This document shows, piece after piece, positions 29,001 through 44,000 of a DNA stretch of 64,000 bases. The position numbers and the translations under genes are program-made. The notes beneath the pieces are model-generated. The model had not been told where the DNA came from. It searched no databases and saw only the letters and a list, made by a program, of their open reading frames with translations. Position 1 is the stretch's first letter. Each line of letters begins with the position of its first letter. The DNA lies in contig CAIIXF020000007.1 of NCBI GenBank assembly GCA_903813345.2, positions 24,351,564 through 24,415,563 of the forward strand, given 5' to 3'. Source of the stretch: Owenia fusiformis (lineage: Eukaryota; Annelida; Polychaeta; Sabellida; Oweniidae).

Positions 29001-32000
29001 ATAGATAATTAGCTCGAGTTACATGCAAACTCATATATTGCTTGACTGTCATAAAGACTGTAGCATGAAAAATATGCTTTTTACACGAAACCAATGACAA
29101 AACACACCTGAAAAAACTTAGCTTTTCACAGACTAATTGGTATTTACAACATTTTAATGACTGGTGAAATGAACTGCCTCTAAAAAGGACATCTAAGGTC
29201 ATACAATATTGCCAATGGGTACGTGCCCTAGAAATGTACCCTTATGCCATCTATTAACTTCATGTCCATATACTTTTACACAGTAGGGTATTCTATTTCT
29301 GTCAAAATAGTAAAAGTTATGGTGAAATACAGCTTTGAAACAGATATTAATGTGTGCATATTTTGAGTATGTATTCTTGGGAGTTTTAGAAAAAAAGAGA
29401 TGACTATCAATTTGTTTCATGAATAAAGTCTCATAAATCTTTTAAATTTTAGCAGACTGGCTGCATGTACAGTTATTGAACTCAATATGAATAGCCTTAA
29501 TATCACATGGATATTGATACACGCAAATAGATGACACTTCAGCGCAAATTAAGCCACTCTGTGCTTCAAACTGACAACCCTAAAACAAGTCCCCTTAATA
29601 TATGGTCTTCCAATGTCATTTCTTTCAGTCACTTGAAAGACCTTCATTGATCAAGATGAACACATAACATTGGTTGCATGCTAATATGCTTAAAGGATGG
29701 AGATTCTTTATCAGATTGCCTAATACATATATTCTAGTACAACATTTTTCTAGTTACACCTTTACCATATACATGTATTTCTAGTCAAACCTGTGCAACA
29801 TTTTTTTTGCGCAACAATGTGAAAAAATGCTTTTTTATGTGTACAATTTAAAGTGCTAATAATAGAGTGTAAAAAGACCGATATGTCCATCACAGCAAAA
29901 TGACTAAATAAAAAAATGATGCATAATGTACCATGTATCATCTGGGAGAAAATCTGCAGATGAAGTGAGGTCAATTTGATTGATTCCAAATATTCCAAAT
30001 CACATTTTAGGTTGAATAATGACAGACAGTCAGCGGGGCAGTTGACTGCCAAAGAGCCCAAAATGAATGTGAACATAATAGGATCAACTCTGGGGATGAG
30101 TTTGATAAATCTGTTAGGGCAGTGGGTATATTGTCTAAAGGAGGTCAATACCATGGTTACCCGAGGTATAGCTCTTCTAAACCGATACTAAAAAAATGGT
30201 GCAGTTGAAGATAATATTTCTTACCTGTGCTACTGACTCGAAGTGTTCATGACTTTTCTTTAATGCTATTGCACGTTGTAATGACCGCCCAATCTGTGTG
30301 TTTTTCTCCACAAATATATCCCCGTGATTGTCCAGCCAATAGATAACCTAGAAAACAAGGATTTTGTGGTCATATGATTGTAATATATCTTTATTATGAA
30401 AGAGAAAAAACTATTTACCAAGGACAGCTATTGGATACACATGGTCTATTTGATATACAATTGAATATGAACTTTATTATCAGTATGTTATCAGTATACA
30501 AGAAGGGGTGTCGACTTTTGTCAAGCAACCGAAGATACCTCAAGAAAATCCGGAGATTGCAGAAGATTGCCGAAGGTTTTCTTTGCAAACGAAATTGGCC
30601 GAGGGTACCACGAATGTGAAGAGGACGTCTCTAATTGGTCAAAAATAGAGGCTCGGCATTCTCCGTCAGATTGAATCGGCAACATTCGGTTGTATAGCTT
30701 ACCTTCGGTTGTATGGTTTACCTTTGGCTGCATGGCCCAACCTCGATTGAATGGAAAAGATGCTGTCCCATACAAGAAGTTATGTTACATCAATAAGTTA
30801 TCTTTTATATTTGAACCTTTCAACTTAAATAAGTACCTGTTTTACATCCTGCTGGAACAATCTTAGGCCAAGCCTTTGATGAAGTTGGACCTTCTTTGCG
30901 TGAAGAGTCTGCTCTAGTTTCCTATGCTCAGATAGAACCTAAACAAAATTTATAGAAAACATTAATTGATGTACAGCTAGAGACATCTATAGATTTTGAA
31001 AATGTCATTTTTATCATTTCGAAGATTATCAGTAGATCAGTACATGTCTGGCTAGTTACTATTATATGATATTTAGAAAACTGACAAAAATCATTTAATT
31101 TTTGTTTTCTTGACAAGTGAATTGAGATTAAACCTTAAGATTGTGATCCTGAGAAGAATAATCACTTTTCAAAGATTATTTAACATTGTGTCAATTGAGA
31201 TTTAGCTCATTGTCTTTTACTAACCTCATGTATAGTATCCAGTATATTAGCTGCACTCTGGCTGTAGTCTGTATTTGTGATTAAAGTATTAGATGGATCT
31301 GTCTTTACTGGAGTCTGTAAGGTTTCAAGCAACTTCTTTCCATCTCCACACACCTTGAAAAACAAATGTAGATTTGAATTATTGAACTGTGCCTGTATTC
31401 ATTTGAGATTGTGTGGTGAGATTGATATTAAAATCTATTGATGGGTGCGTATTAGTAGATTTCTTTTGTCAAATTTTGAATATTTTGATTCCTCATTTCT
31501 TATACTGGGATTTTGTGATAATTTATTGAATACAGTATCATTGTTATCAACTTTATTTTAGATGAACTACAATCTATGAAGAGTATTAAGAAATCAGTCA
31601 ATTGCTAGTCAAAAGAATACATGATGGCATAATGAGCTTGTACCTCTGTGTAACGTGATCCTATAGTTTCCATGAGATTCTGGTGTTTCTGTATTACTTC
31701 TTCCAATTCAGAAATTCCCTCTGGTACCTCAAGTTCCCCACACTGAGCCTCCCAGTAGGGGACATCTGAGGTGTACTAAAACATAAAAAAAATTAGGGAA
31801 ATAGAATTCAAGTGTATTTTACAGCACACAAATTTGACAAAAAAGATTCTCACCACATAAGTAATAAAACTTGGTTTTACCTCATAATAGTATACACAGC
31901 ATACACATTAAGAAAATATTATGAAGATTTTTATTTATGAACATACCTGCTCGGCTTTCTTATGGAAGCCAACAGAGAGAGCTATGATTGTATTTCTGTC

Positions 32001-35000
32001 ATCTAGGGCAGCAGCTAGGTTTTTCCACTCCTTGTCTATGGTGTTAGCTTTTAGTCTTATAGTATGTGCAGCGTAATGACCAGCATCACTCAGTCGTTGC
32101 GCTACTGAGATTGTACGATTGATATTGGTATATGTGTTCTGGAAACGAAATGTTGAAAAGTAGATGATTTTTTGGGTGAAGCCAACTAAATACCTCCCAT
32201 TTATTCATTTGAAAACTTAGTTTTGTGACTGAAGATTTATCTGTAAAATTTTGGTTAGGTATTAACCTGGAGGTCATAAAACTTCATAAAGTTAAGAATT
32301 CATAAATCAATTATTGTAACCATGGATATCATGATGTCACAGTTGGAGAACAATGGATTTTACGAATTCTTAACTTCACGAAGTTTCTGTTAATGGCCCC
32401 CTGGTTGTCATCAGTGTATATATATCTAAATTGAAATGATAATTTGGGTCTAACCTTTTGCTAAAATTAGTGTAATAACCTCAGTGTTATGACTTGACTT
32501 TTACCCTAAAATTTCCTGCATGATTTGAAATTATTTCCAGCATGTATGTCAACGAGGAGCAAAATCATGACATTATGGTTTGACCCCTGTAAAATTTAGT
32601 ACCAATGGAAAGCAAAGACAACTGTCAGTAACATATGATATACATGGCAATAACATGCAAAATGTCACCATCTGCCACTACATGTGTTACAGATGCAGAC
32701 TGCTGAACACCAATCGCCAAATACCGTCCACAAAAAAGTTTGAGACAGTAACAATGTCACAACTTGTGGTGATGACATAATAGTTTAGTTTAGTTAATTG
32801 ATTTATTTATACGTCGTAGTAGTCAGTCTTACAATTCAATTATAAAATATAAAAAATTAATTACAATTTTACTCAGCCCACATTGGGCTTATTAACCACT
32901 GTTAACAATAACTAGTTACAAAACAGGTAAGGTGTTGTAACCACAGAAATAAGTATGGGATAGGTATCCTTACCATGCATTGTATGGCAAATTGTGTGTG
33001 CTCAGTCTGCAGTTCCTCAGCTAAGTGATGGGAGGTCCCAATCTCTGTGTTATTGACTAGAAATAATTCTTTATTGTGAGATAACCATTCAAGCACCTGC
33101 AAGAACAAATCATGGAGGATCAGGAGTAAGAAAAATGCATGTAAATACAAAAACACAAAAACCTGCTTAAATTCATTTTATTTGTCATTAAAATGCTAGC
33201 CATAAAATCAGACAAGGCAATGGAATACAGGGAGTTGACATAGGTGAGACAAGTCAAAAACTAGCTCTCTATGAAGATGACACCAAGTTGACTATTAATG
33301 TTGTTATACATCATGACAAAAACCATTGGATATATTTGAAGATTTTAGACTCATATCAGCTGTAACATGCCTAACCATCGTCACTGTACAGCATCAAAAA
33401 ATAGCAGAGTACAGTTTTCTGTACGGTGATGCAAACTGACTGCTTTGAAGCAAAAACTATGACAAGGGTTTTAAAAAAATTAATTTGATGAAAACAAATA
33501 CGATTTTATGTGAAATAAAAACAGCATTCTCTTAGAAATGGTTTTAACTTTCTAATTATGATAAACGTTTTACGAGCACTGTTCGGATTTTCTCTGAGTG
33601 AATCGGCCCACATAATCGACCCAAGTGAAAAGGGTTGTTTCTTCACATTTCGTTTGGTTATTATTTTCTCTGCCGTCTGAGATTATGGATTATTTTTATG
33701 AGAACAGGCGAACAGGCGAAGATTCAGCAAATAACCATTCATTGCGTATATTTAAAAAATATCAGATTTGTACGGTGGCGCATCAGCTGTACGGTGACGA
33801 CTCATTACTTGTGGGAAGTAATCTAAAGAACTCATTATTTACTTCAAATCGCATATAGTTTTGGTGTGGAAGTTCAAATGTTGATCCAATCAAGTATCCC
33901 TCGTATAAATGGCGTCAAACTGATCAGTATCAAGCGAAAGTTACTGCAGTCACCTTTGCATTTAAGATGGCGGAAAGGAAGTTTCGATTTCGATATTTAG
34001 TTTTCATTGAATTAAACTTCTTTATAGTTGGCATTATGCTTTGATGAACTAAATGAGACTAAGCTTATATGAAATGGAAACTTTGGAGTATGATCATTTG
34101 TACATATAAAGTGCATGTGCGCCACAGTTCAACGATATCTTCCACTGCTGAATGGAAGGTTACTACTGGAAATGTATGATACAGTAAAGATCATGAAACT
34201 AAAAACTCAGTATATTTGTTGCTATGTTGTTGATGCTTATGTGATGTCATAAGTAAATCTCATCTTGCATGTGTGACTTTTTAGGATGAAAGATGCAATA
34301 TCTTGCATGGGGTAAAGATGGCTGCGGGCTATCTTTGTTAGTCATCTAAGAAAAGCCTGGTTTAGTTCAAATGATATCAAAGCATTACGTCAACTTTCAA
34401 AAAGTTAATTCCATGAAAACTAAAATTATCCAAATTAATACTTCCTGTCCACCATCTTAAATGCAATGGTGACGGCTGTAACCTTCGCTTGATACTTAGC
34501 AGTAATAATATACATGTAGATCTGACACTTCTTTACCTCTTGTTCGAACAGTAAGCTTAGAGTTGAATGTGTTTCAGTATTTAATCCTTGTTATCAGAAA
34601 GGAATGGAAACATAAGAATTGATCTTTTTTAATGTTGATCAATGGGATACAACATTTGAATTTCCACACAAAAACTTATGGAATCTTAAGTTAATACTGA
34701 GCTCATATATTACACTTCATAAATTCTAAGGAACCGTCACTGTAAACCAGGTGCGTCACCGTACAGATCTGATATTTTTTGAAATTAAGTCGCCATATTG
34801 AAAATCTTTCTCGAACAGAGCTACCGTGTTCCTAGGCATCAGACTATAAAATTTCAAAAAAATCCATTCACTGTTATTTGAGTTATCAAAGATTACATTT
34901 TTTTACAAAAATGGCTGCCATTTTGATATTTAACAGTCATTTTGAAAAACTCTTCTTCAGGTTAGTCTTCTTTTTCCATAGGCATCACCATATAAAATTT

Positions 35001-38000
35001 GAACCAAATCCATTCACTGGTATTTGAGTTATCAAAGATTACGTTTTTTACGAAAAATGGACATCATTTTGATATTTAGCAGCCATTTTGAAAATGTCTT
35101 CTCCGCGTAGCTCTTTTGTCCCTAGGCTACCCTAGGCATCAGCATGTAAGATTTGAACCAAATCCATCAACTAGTATTTGAGTTATCAAAGATTAAGTTT
35201 TTTATGAAAATTGGCGGCCATTTTGAACTAAGCAGCCATATTGAAAATTCCTTCTTGAGTAGAGGTTAAACCCCCATAAGGCATAAGCCTATAAAATTTG
35301 AATCAAATCCATCAACCAATATTTGAGTTATCACCCGGACATGCGGACGGACAGACGGACGGGTTTCCTATATCCCGAACTAGACATTGAAAGCTTATTC
35401 CTCAATTTTATCTCAAGCAATATAGAGAAAATCTTTTTTTTTCAAACTATATTGTTACCATTCAAAAGATGACCATTAATTTGATGTTGTGTAAAATTTT
35501 CAGAATTTTTTGATGACTGGTTTAAGAGAAACATGTGTTCAAAAAGATCACCATATCAATCCTTTCCAAAATTGTCACATGTTACATTTAAATTTTTAAC
35601 TCATATTTTGATGATTTCATACAAACATTTACATTTAATGCCATAAGTAGTCTATTGTATTCCTTTTTGTTCAGTTTGCTTACTAGTCAGGATAAGTCAC
35701 TTTCAGTTGTATCTACAGGGTGGGCCAAAAAAACGCCACTTTTTTTTCAAGACACTATAACTTTTTTATTTTTTAAACTACATATCCCAAATTTTGCAGT
35801 TATATAGTGCCAGGGGTTCTTAGTAATAATATCATGTAACAAATCCTTCAACTTGGATAATATTTGATCTAAAAGAGGAGTTCAATTGGTCCGCCACCCT
35901 ATTTGATGATAGATTTTAGTTTTAGTCGCCTTGCTGATATAGCAGTATCAATGGAATGTTAGCTTAAATTTTTTCAACATGTCTTAATTGCCAGCTTTAG
36001 TTGAGCAATGTTTTAGATTGGGTGCCTTCATACCCCTCCTGGAGACCTTCCCATACCCTATACTCACTGGGGTTTGCATTAGGACTATTAGCTTGGCGGT
36101 CATCAGGCCATATGAGTTCAGGAACATTTTGCAAATTATGCCTATTTCTCATGGCACACCACATGTTTAAGTGAGACGCTGGTGACATATTTTATTCAAG
36201 TAAAAGTGTACAATTCATGATCCATGGCTAGATAACAACTTTAAGTTTCATTTGGTATGCAAATTATGATATTGAACCAAAAATTAAAAAAGTTATAGCA
36301 TTTTGAAAAAAGTGGCATTTTTTGGCCCACCCTGTATATATCAGAATGACTCAATGAATTGAGTTCACCATATCGATACCAATCCTTTCCAGTTGTACCA
36401 AATGGCTACATACTTTTCAATAGCCTTGGTGGGATTTGGTATTCATAGTTTGTCAACACCAGGATGCATGCACACTAATACACTTATTGGTTCAGTAGTT
36501 CAGATATATTTTACTGCTATTGAGAGCCATGTAAACATTAAAGTTAAGACAACCTATTACCTCAATGCAGGCTATTAAACTCATAGAGCTCAGCAGACTT
36601 TAAATTGGACTACTAAGGAAAACAGGACTTCATTGCAATATTTCTGGTATGTAAGGTATATTATATATAAATAAAAATAACACCAAGAGATAAATCATGT
36701 ATTTGCGATTGGGACTGATATTGGGAAAATCGCTATTACAACTTATAAGTGTAATCCTGCTAAAGAGGCCCTGTTTGGTGACTTGGGATGGAGGCCTATA
36801 TGTAATGTCATAGAAAAAAGAAAAATTGACTATTTTATATACCTAAAGAGCTCACTTAAAGCAGGACTCCACAAAAATGTTTTCAATTATATGTTTGAGG
36901 ACTTTAAAAAGGCCACCTGATCTTATTTTTCTAGCATTAAAGATATTTTGACCAACCATGGCTTAGACGATGTAATATACAGAGAGGACACAGATTGGTA
37001 CTCGTCATATTTGAAAATATCTAATGATTTGTTATGCAATACATTTTTTGACTCGATAAACCAGAAAAAGTCACTTACAGTATGTAGTAACATTAAAAGA
37101 AACACGCTTATGGAAAAATACCTTAAAACTGATTTTGACTTCTATGCTCAAAAACTTAAATTCAAGGCCAGATCAGGATGCTTTGGTCTGGCCATTGATC
37201 TTGAGAGATGGGGTATAAGTGATGGAATGTGTTCTTTTTGTAATATGAGCTGTAAAGAAACTCCTGAACATCGATTTTTTACTTGCCCAAAGTTTAAAGA
37301 GGAAAGGTTTATATTTTATAATAGCATTGAGAATAGACTTCCACACATTTATATTTATTTCAAAACATGTATTCCCAATAATGGTTAAGAATGGATGCTT
37401 GGGGATGCTGCATATGCTATCTTGGGTCAAGAACAAGGTTATATTTTTGATGTATGCTCAAAGTATTTTATCAAAAACATATATGTAGCACCAACAAGTT
37501 ATGTATTGCATATGTTTCAGTTTTGTTTTTATGTGCTATGTTGTAAATGTTTTTAGCTCTGCTTTAGAATTGTGCTTGTACACATGTATTGTATGTTTTA
37601 ACTGCTGCACTAGTTTAACTATGTGCCACTGATCTAAAAGTGATTGCAATAAACTAAAAAAAAAAAGAAATACATGTAACATTAATATTCTCAGATGATT
37701 TTTGAGGCAGATACATTGCTTTTGATCATGGTATAAGGTCGTTATTCACCTGTCGGGATGATATGGAGAATATCCCTCGGATGATATAAATATTTCCCTC
37801 TGTCACTGTGCTCCCTCAAGAAACATTGATATCATCCTAGTGATATACCCCATATGAAATCCCTCCTGGTGAATAACTACATTGTATTAGGTTACATAAC
37901 GTTGATAATCATTAACATTTGATATTAATAATCTACTATAAGACTATATAGTTCAGAATGATTATTGGCTTTTTGATAAGGAGAACATATATTGTATAGG

Positions 38001-41000
38001 GCTTCACATCTTTATACATACAAGCTGGTTTGGAATATAAAGAGAAAATTACAAGATGGAAAGCAAGGACACTGTAAAACTGACCACATTCCACAGGTCG
38101 AAGCATATCTGTAGCATTTCTCCATTTGGACTGAAGCTTGAGACTTGGATGAGGTTAGCTAAAATACCATATGAGGTGAGAACTAACATATCAAAGGATT
38201 TAAAGCAAGGAGTCAATAAATTGTGGATATAATAAATTTAAGCATGGATGTCTTGTAGCAGACTTTGAATGAGGGCAGGAGCCCAAATTCAAAGGCTAGC
38301 AAACAAGACAAGAGTGTATTTAAGCATCAAAAATTGATTTTTACGAATTATACTTTCAAAACATTTTACATTATTTACATAGAGATATACATATGACACT
38401 AAACTACTCATTGACATAAAACACTGAATGATGTCACTTCTTGTGTTGTAGACAGAATATGCATGGAGTCCGGGGGCCAACAAGCAGACTGGTCAGATCC
38501 CATTCATCACTTTCAATGGAGAACAAGTAGATGATTCTAATAACATCATCAGGTAGGGGATTAACAGGAAATAGTGAAACATCCAATTCTAAAAATGTAA
38601 CCTTTTGATAGGCCTGGTATAGTATCTTGATCCATCAGGGTATTTCATAGATCATCTTGATCCATCAAGGTATTTCAAATTTTTATGAGTGAAGGAATAC
38701 ACTAGTTTAACAGTATGATGGTATAGTACTTTACCCGAATATTGCTAAGAAGCGAAACCAAAATATTAACACAATTTAGAGGATGCATATTGTGTAAACA
38801 ATTTCATTAACATTTTTGTGTAGTTGCCAAAAAAATCTATGTGGAGACAGACACATAGGCATTTGTTATAGACACCAACCACAGAACACAAAATGCCAAC
38901 TGCTGAACACAAAATGCCAACTGCTGAACACAAAATGCCAACTGCTGAACACAAAATGCCAACCACAGAACACAAAATGCCAACCACAGAACACAAAATG
39001 CCAACTGCTGAACACAAACTACAGAAAACCCATCGTGGTAATCCACGCCCTCTCCATCTCTATCCTTCTGGATCTGCGATGCAACAGAGAGAGATGCTAT
39101 GAGTATCAGAATGCAGAAAACCATTTAAGACTATAACAATATGTCACCATTTCTTGTGGTGACAATAAGTTGAATTGATTCAATATGTTTTGCAGATATT
39201 TAAGCAAACAATTCGCTGTTAATACAGATGAAGATCTAACATCAGAACAATCACTGATATCACATACGTTTCAAAGAATGCTAGATGAACACACTAGCTG
39301 GTGAGTGTTAAAAAATCATTATTACTTTTTATTCTTATATCATGAGTGTTTATTTACTTACATGTATTTATTTACATGTATTTAGCAGGGTATTAACCTA
39401 ATGATAATAGGTTAGAATCCCATTAGTGTCAATTTTTTATTTATTACTTCAATATACCTCTATAGGTATATGTTCCTAACATCTGTTTCAAAATAAGCCA
39501 TCTTTATTGTATTATTGTTTCTGTTGTATGACTCGTATGACTATGTTCTTGTTACTAAGTTATTATGAGTACATAGAACATATTACAATACCATTTGAAA
39601 GGTGCAATCACCACATGTTTAAAACAGCAAGAACAGTAACGATCCACCCATTAGACAAAAGAAATTACATGTACATGAACCTAAGAGTTGGACATATTGA
39701 GTTATAGACCTCTATCAAAGACTGAATGCTGATGATGAAATAAGATATCCTTAGTATCTCAAAGTCAACAACTAACTATCAAGACCTTTCACCTAAAGGT
39801 AACTAAGTTCAAATTCTTGATATCAATGATTTTACTATCTTACATATTCACCCCGGATTAGCCTGACTACGGTAAAGTCAGATACCGTTGTCACAAATGG
39901 CGGACACAACCGTTGCTTCAATTAGATTTTCATGAACTGTATGTTTAATAGAGTACCTATACTAAATTCCTTTGGAACAACAATCAATCAAAGTGTCTTA
40001 ATATTCATTGTACAGTTAATAATGTTCTACCATCGAAATAAAGTCTTTAATTTAACCGATCAAAATGAGATTCAGGACAACGGACACTGTAATTACCATA
40101 TGCCGTTGTCTTTCTAAATTACTCAAATTCAAACGACGATAAAATCCCATAAAATGAGGACCAAGTGATTAAACAGTTGAAGCGACGGTTATGTCCGCCA
40201 TTTGTGACAACGGTATCTGACTTTACCGTAGTCAGGCTATTCCGGTGTGATATTTAATCCTACCAGTGTTTAAGTTAAAATCAACAACTTTCTTATTGAA
40301 CATATTGAGCCTGTCAGTGTTATAAATATATGTAATAAGGAACCTAGATGAATTTGGAAATAATTGCATCAATATCTATGAGATATTCTTTTTCTACAAG
40401 TTCACTCAGTCGCAGGAATTCAACAAATCAAACCAAACCCATAGAAATATTTTCTAATAAAAAAGTGGATACCCCTTTATACTTTGGAACCCTATTTCAA
40501 TCATGGGGAAATGAAAAATAATGAAAAAGTCCATAATCCCTCTGAATACTGTATGCAGAATTTACTTTAACTCATTTACTTCTCAAACTTCATTTGTGGG
40601 GTGTTTAGTGAGTTATCTTATCATTTTAATTAAAAATCATACACATATGTACAGGGTGTCCCGAAAGCATGTCTCCCCCCTAGGTAGACATATTCCAGTG
40701 CCCTCATAGTATGTGTCATATATCATTTTAAAGCTTATCCAAAGTTACATTGATTTGCCAAGTATCATGGTTTAACTTCCAAATGGGGAAAAGTTACAGT
40801 CATTTTAAAAGTTAGTGTTTTGTCAAAATAAAGTTCAATTTTACTCCACATTGCTAGTCAATGAGTCCCCCCTTGGCCATGTTAACAGCAGCAATTATTT
40901 TCAGATATGACTTTAAAAGCCCTTCAAATAAGGAGTGGAATTTTCTAACCCTCTTAAAACCTGTTAAGGTACTTTAGAAGAGTTTCCCTAGAGTTTCTAC

Positions 41001-44000
41001 CCTCATCGATCTCTTTTTCCAACTCAATATCCATCCGACCTGAAAAGAATTGCTGCTGTTAAGATGGCCTGGGAGGACACATTGACTAGTGATTTGGTGT
41101 AAATTCGAACTTAATTTTGACCAAACTAAATTTTGAAATGCCTGTAATTTTTACACATTTGAGAGTTGAACCGTTATACTTGGCGAATCAATGTAACTTT
41201 GGATAAGCTTTAAAATGATATATGATACATACTATGACGACACTGGTATATGTCTGCCTTAAGGGGGGCCCCATACTTTCGGGACACCCTGTATGTACAT
41301 GATTGTTTCCTAATCAAGCAACAGTTTTTCAAGATAATAAAGATTTTGATATATTTCTCAAAGAACTTCAAATTGAACATTTCAAAATTCTTAAAAAGTA
41401 AAAAGTTGAACAAAAAAATTGTAGGTTACTCCTCTGATGTTTTGAAAGATGGTTCGTGGTTAATATACAGATTCACATGAGTTAAGAATTTAAAATCTGA
41501 TAAGCGGTAATACATTTTGCTTAAAATCTAAAGATTGAAAGGAAATAGGTAACATAACATGAAACTGAAAGATTAAAGGTATCACAACAATAAAATAATT
41601 AAAAGACCAAGTGTAGTAACACGGAAATGTTGTAGGTCTATATTTAACTATCGCTACATTGACCACCCCGAGCAATTTGTAACACAACCAGAACTATTTC
41701 CTGTTCACTGGATGGTGAATTATATCCCTGGAAAGAACTACTTGCTTTCTAAAATGATGAGTAAACAGGTTGGTGCCAAAGCTTTCCTGTGTCATAAATC
41801 CTTGACTCTACTGTACCCTAAAAATCACCTTCAAATGCTTATTAATACCTCTAATATAAAAAATTATATGCCTTTCATGAAAAAAATCAGAAAAATATGT
41901 CGAATTCAATGAATGTTTTTTTCTGGAATTTTGATGACAAGACTTTTCTCAATATTCAAAATTGCAGCAATGTAATTAACAAAGTAAGAATGGCCAAAAT
42001 ATAGCACTTTTCAAGTGCTACAATAAATACATATATGAGTTTGTGTTTTTATTGACGTAATACATTAATAAGTGTTAAAAACAAAACAAAATGTTGATAT
42101 TTTTTAGATTTTTTGTAAATCTCAACATTTTGTTTTGTTTTTATTGAGATATAAAATTCATGCAATTGTTTCAATGATGATGCATTCTACAAATGAACAC
42201 CGTTTAAAGTTTTGTAAAATAAATACAGTACATGTATTACAAAAAAAAACTCTTAACTCTTAAGTAAGTTTTAGTTAAATCATATACATGTAAAGTAATT
42301 AATCGCTATCTTGATAACTCTTAAACAAATATTTCATTCTATGTTTGGGAAATACCCGTCGCACATTCAATGATTTTTACAGTATGTATTGTCTGCAGCC
42401 TCAGGGTGAGGGAAATACATGCTGTGTAAATCATTGAAAGTGCGACAGGTATTGCCAGAACATAGAATGAAATATTTGTTTTATTATATCATTGCTAGAC
42501 ATTTTCTATGATCACTTTGCATTTCGAAGAAATGTAAAATATTTGTTTTTGAGATTTTTTGTGAATCTCAACATTTTGTTTTGTTTTTATTGTGAACATT
42601 TATTTTAATCAATAAATATGGTAAATCCATTACAATAAGTATCATTGTTTGGTACACTTTTATTTTCGTCCAGTGCAGTTGTCAGAAATCCAGAGTGGGC
42701 AATACGTTTTTTATAATCCAAAAGTTAAGGAAGCTGTGGTGGTACTGAATCAGCCAATCAAATTACATGATTTCTAGCAATGATATAATAATAGTATTTA
42801 TCTCCTTTATAGGTCTATTTTCTACTATCGTTATGTGGATGACCCTTTGACCTTTGTATCCAGCCCAGACATATTCCCATCTTTAAAAGCCCCACACTTT
42901 GCTAACAACCCCAATAAGGAAACAGTTTTGAGTGAGGCAATGAAAAAAATGGTATGTTTGCAATATAATAATTTTACTTTATTTAGTGTATGCGCATCCT
43001 CCTCCAACTATTTAACAACATAGTGATTTTTCCTTTTGTATGATTTGAAAGAGAATATATTTCCACTTAAACAAATAGCTCAATCTATTTATATTATATC
43101 TTGAAATCAGTCATATATATAGCATTCTTTATATTTTTAAAATAAACGACTGCTTGACATTGAAATAGAGTAGGAATGTCTAAGTAAGGGATGATTATTA
43201 AAAATGGCAATGTTTTGTAATCTATATTGAAGTTTGACACCAGAGCTAAGGCTCAAGGAATAGGCAGGAAACCAAAGGAAGAGATCTATCGTATTGGAAT
43301 GGAAGATATTAGAGTCTTATCTGAATATCTGGGGGACAAGAAATATATGTTCGGGGATAAACCAACAAAAGTAAGAAACTGTATTTTTGATATATTGAAG
43401 AATTATACCAATTCTAGTAGGTTTAATATGTTGGAATTGTTTTGGTTTATATTGCAACACAATAAGGTGTGTCAAAGATTTACTTTCCCGTTATGTCAAA
43501 ATCTGCTCGGAACTACACCGTTGGATTTCTAAGGGAAATTCCTCCAAGAGAATATTCTAGGGATTAAAGAACGTGTTTAGTTTACACAAATTGAGAAATT
43601 ATTGGAATACATGAAACCTATTTAAAATAAAAAAGTATTTTTAATAATTTTCAAAAGTGTTGATTATCAATGATTCCTGCAGCCCTCTGAAGTTTGAAAA
43701 TCCATAGATAATCCTTGAAAATGAGACAATTGTTTTTGGATTATATCTTATCGTCAATAAAATGTTCCAAAGTGTATTGATGTTTTTTAAAAGAAAAACA
43801 AGCGAAATGCACGACAAAAACTCCCCCGATTCATTCAACAAACAACTCGCGGTCCTTTCATTTATATCATTTTTTCAAACAGAATTCATTTATGATTAGC
43901 ATGAACTTTGGTAACATTATTGAAACATCTTGTTTTTATACTATTAAGAAATCTAATAGGAGTTAGGCCTAATTGTTCTGTATTTTTTGGAAAGTTGCCA

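Larger units (their letters stand above)
8509..30224. other. Trio intron 15, 21.7 kb, repeat-rich
   Basis: No further Trio exon is visible. It holds the ISL2EU transposon (16666-23790), a pair of inverted repeats (9643-9911 and 13556-13850), several MITEs, a 33-bp minisatellite and a 17-bp G-run at 27199-27215. From about 25.4 to 30.2 kb I find only AT-rich DNA without recognisable coding or repeat structure, apart from the element end near 28024. The stretches 10.7-13.5 kb and 13.9-15.2 kb are equally featureless. Confidence 0.6.

Noticed and set aside
29762-30191. Opposed frames of 130 and 71 codons beside Trio exon 15
   Set aside because: No recognisable domain, no agreement with Trio splice phases, and composition matches the surrounding intron.
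38766-39136. Repetitive frames (CSAVGIL, NTKCQLL) on both strands
   Set aside because: The 21-bp array keeps every frame open on both strands. It lies in a FAXC intron.
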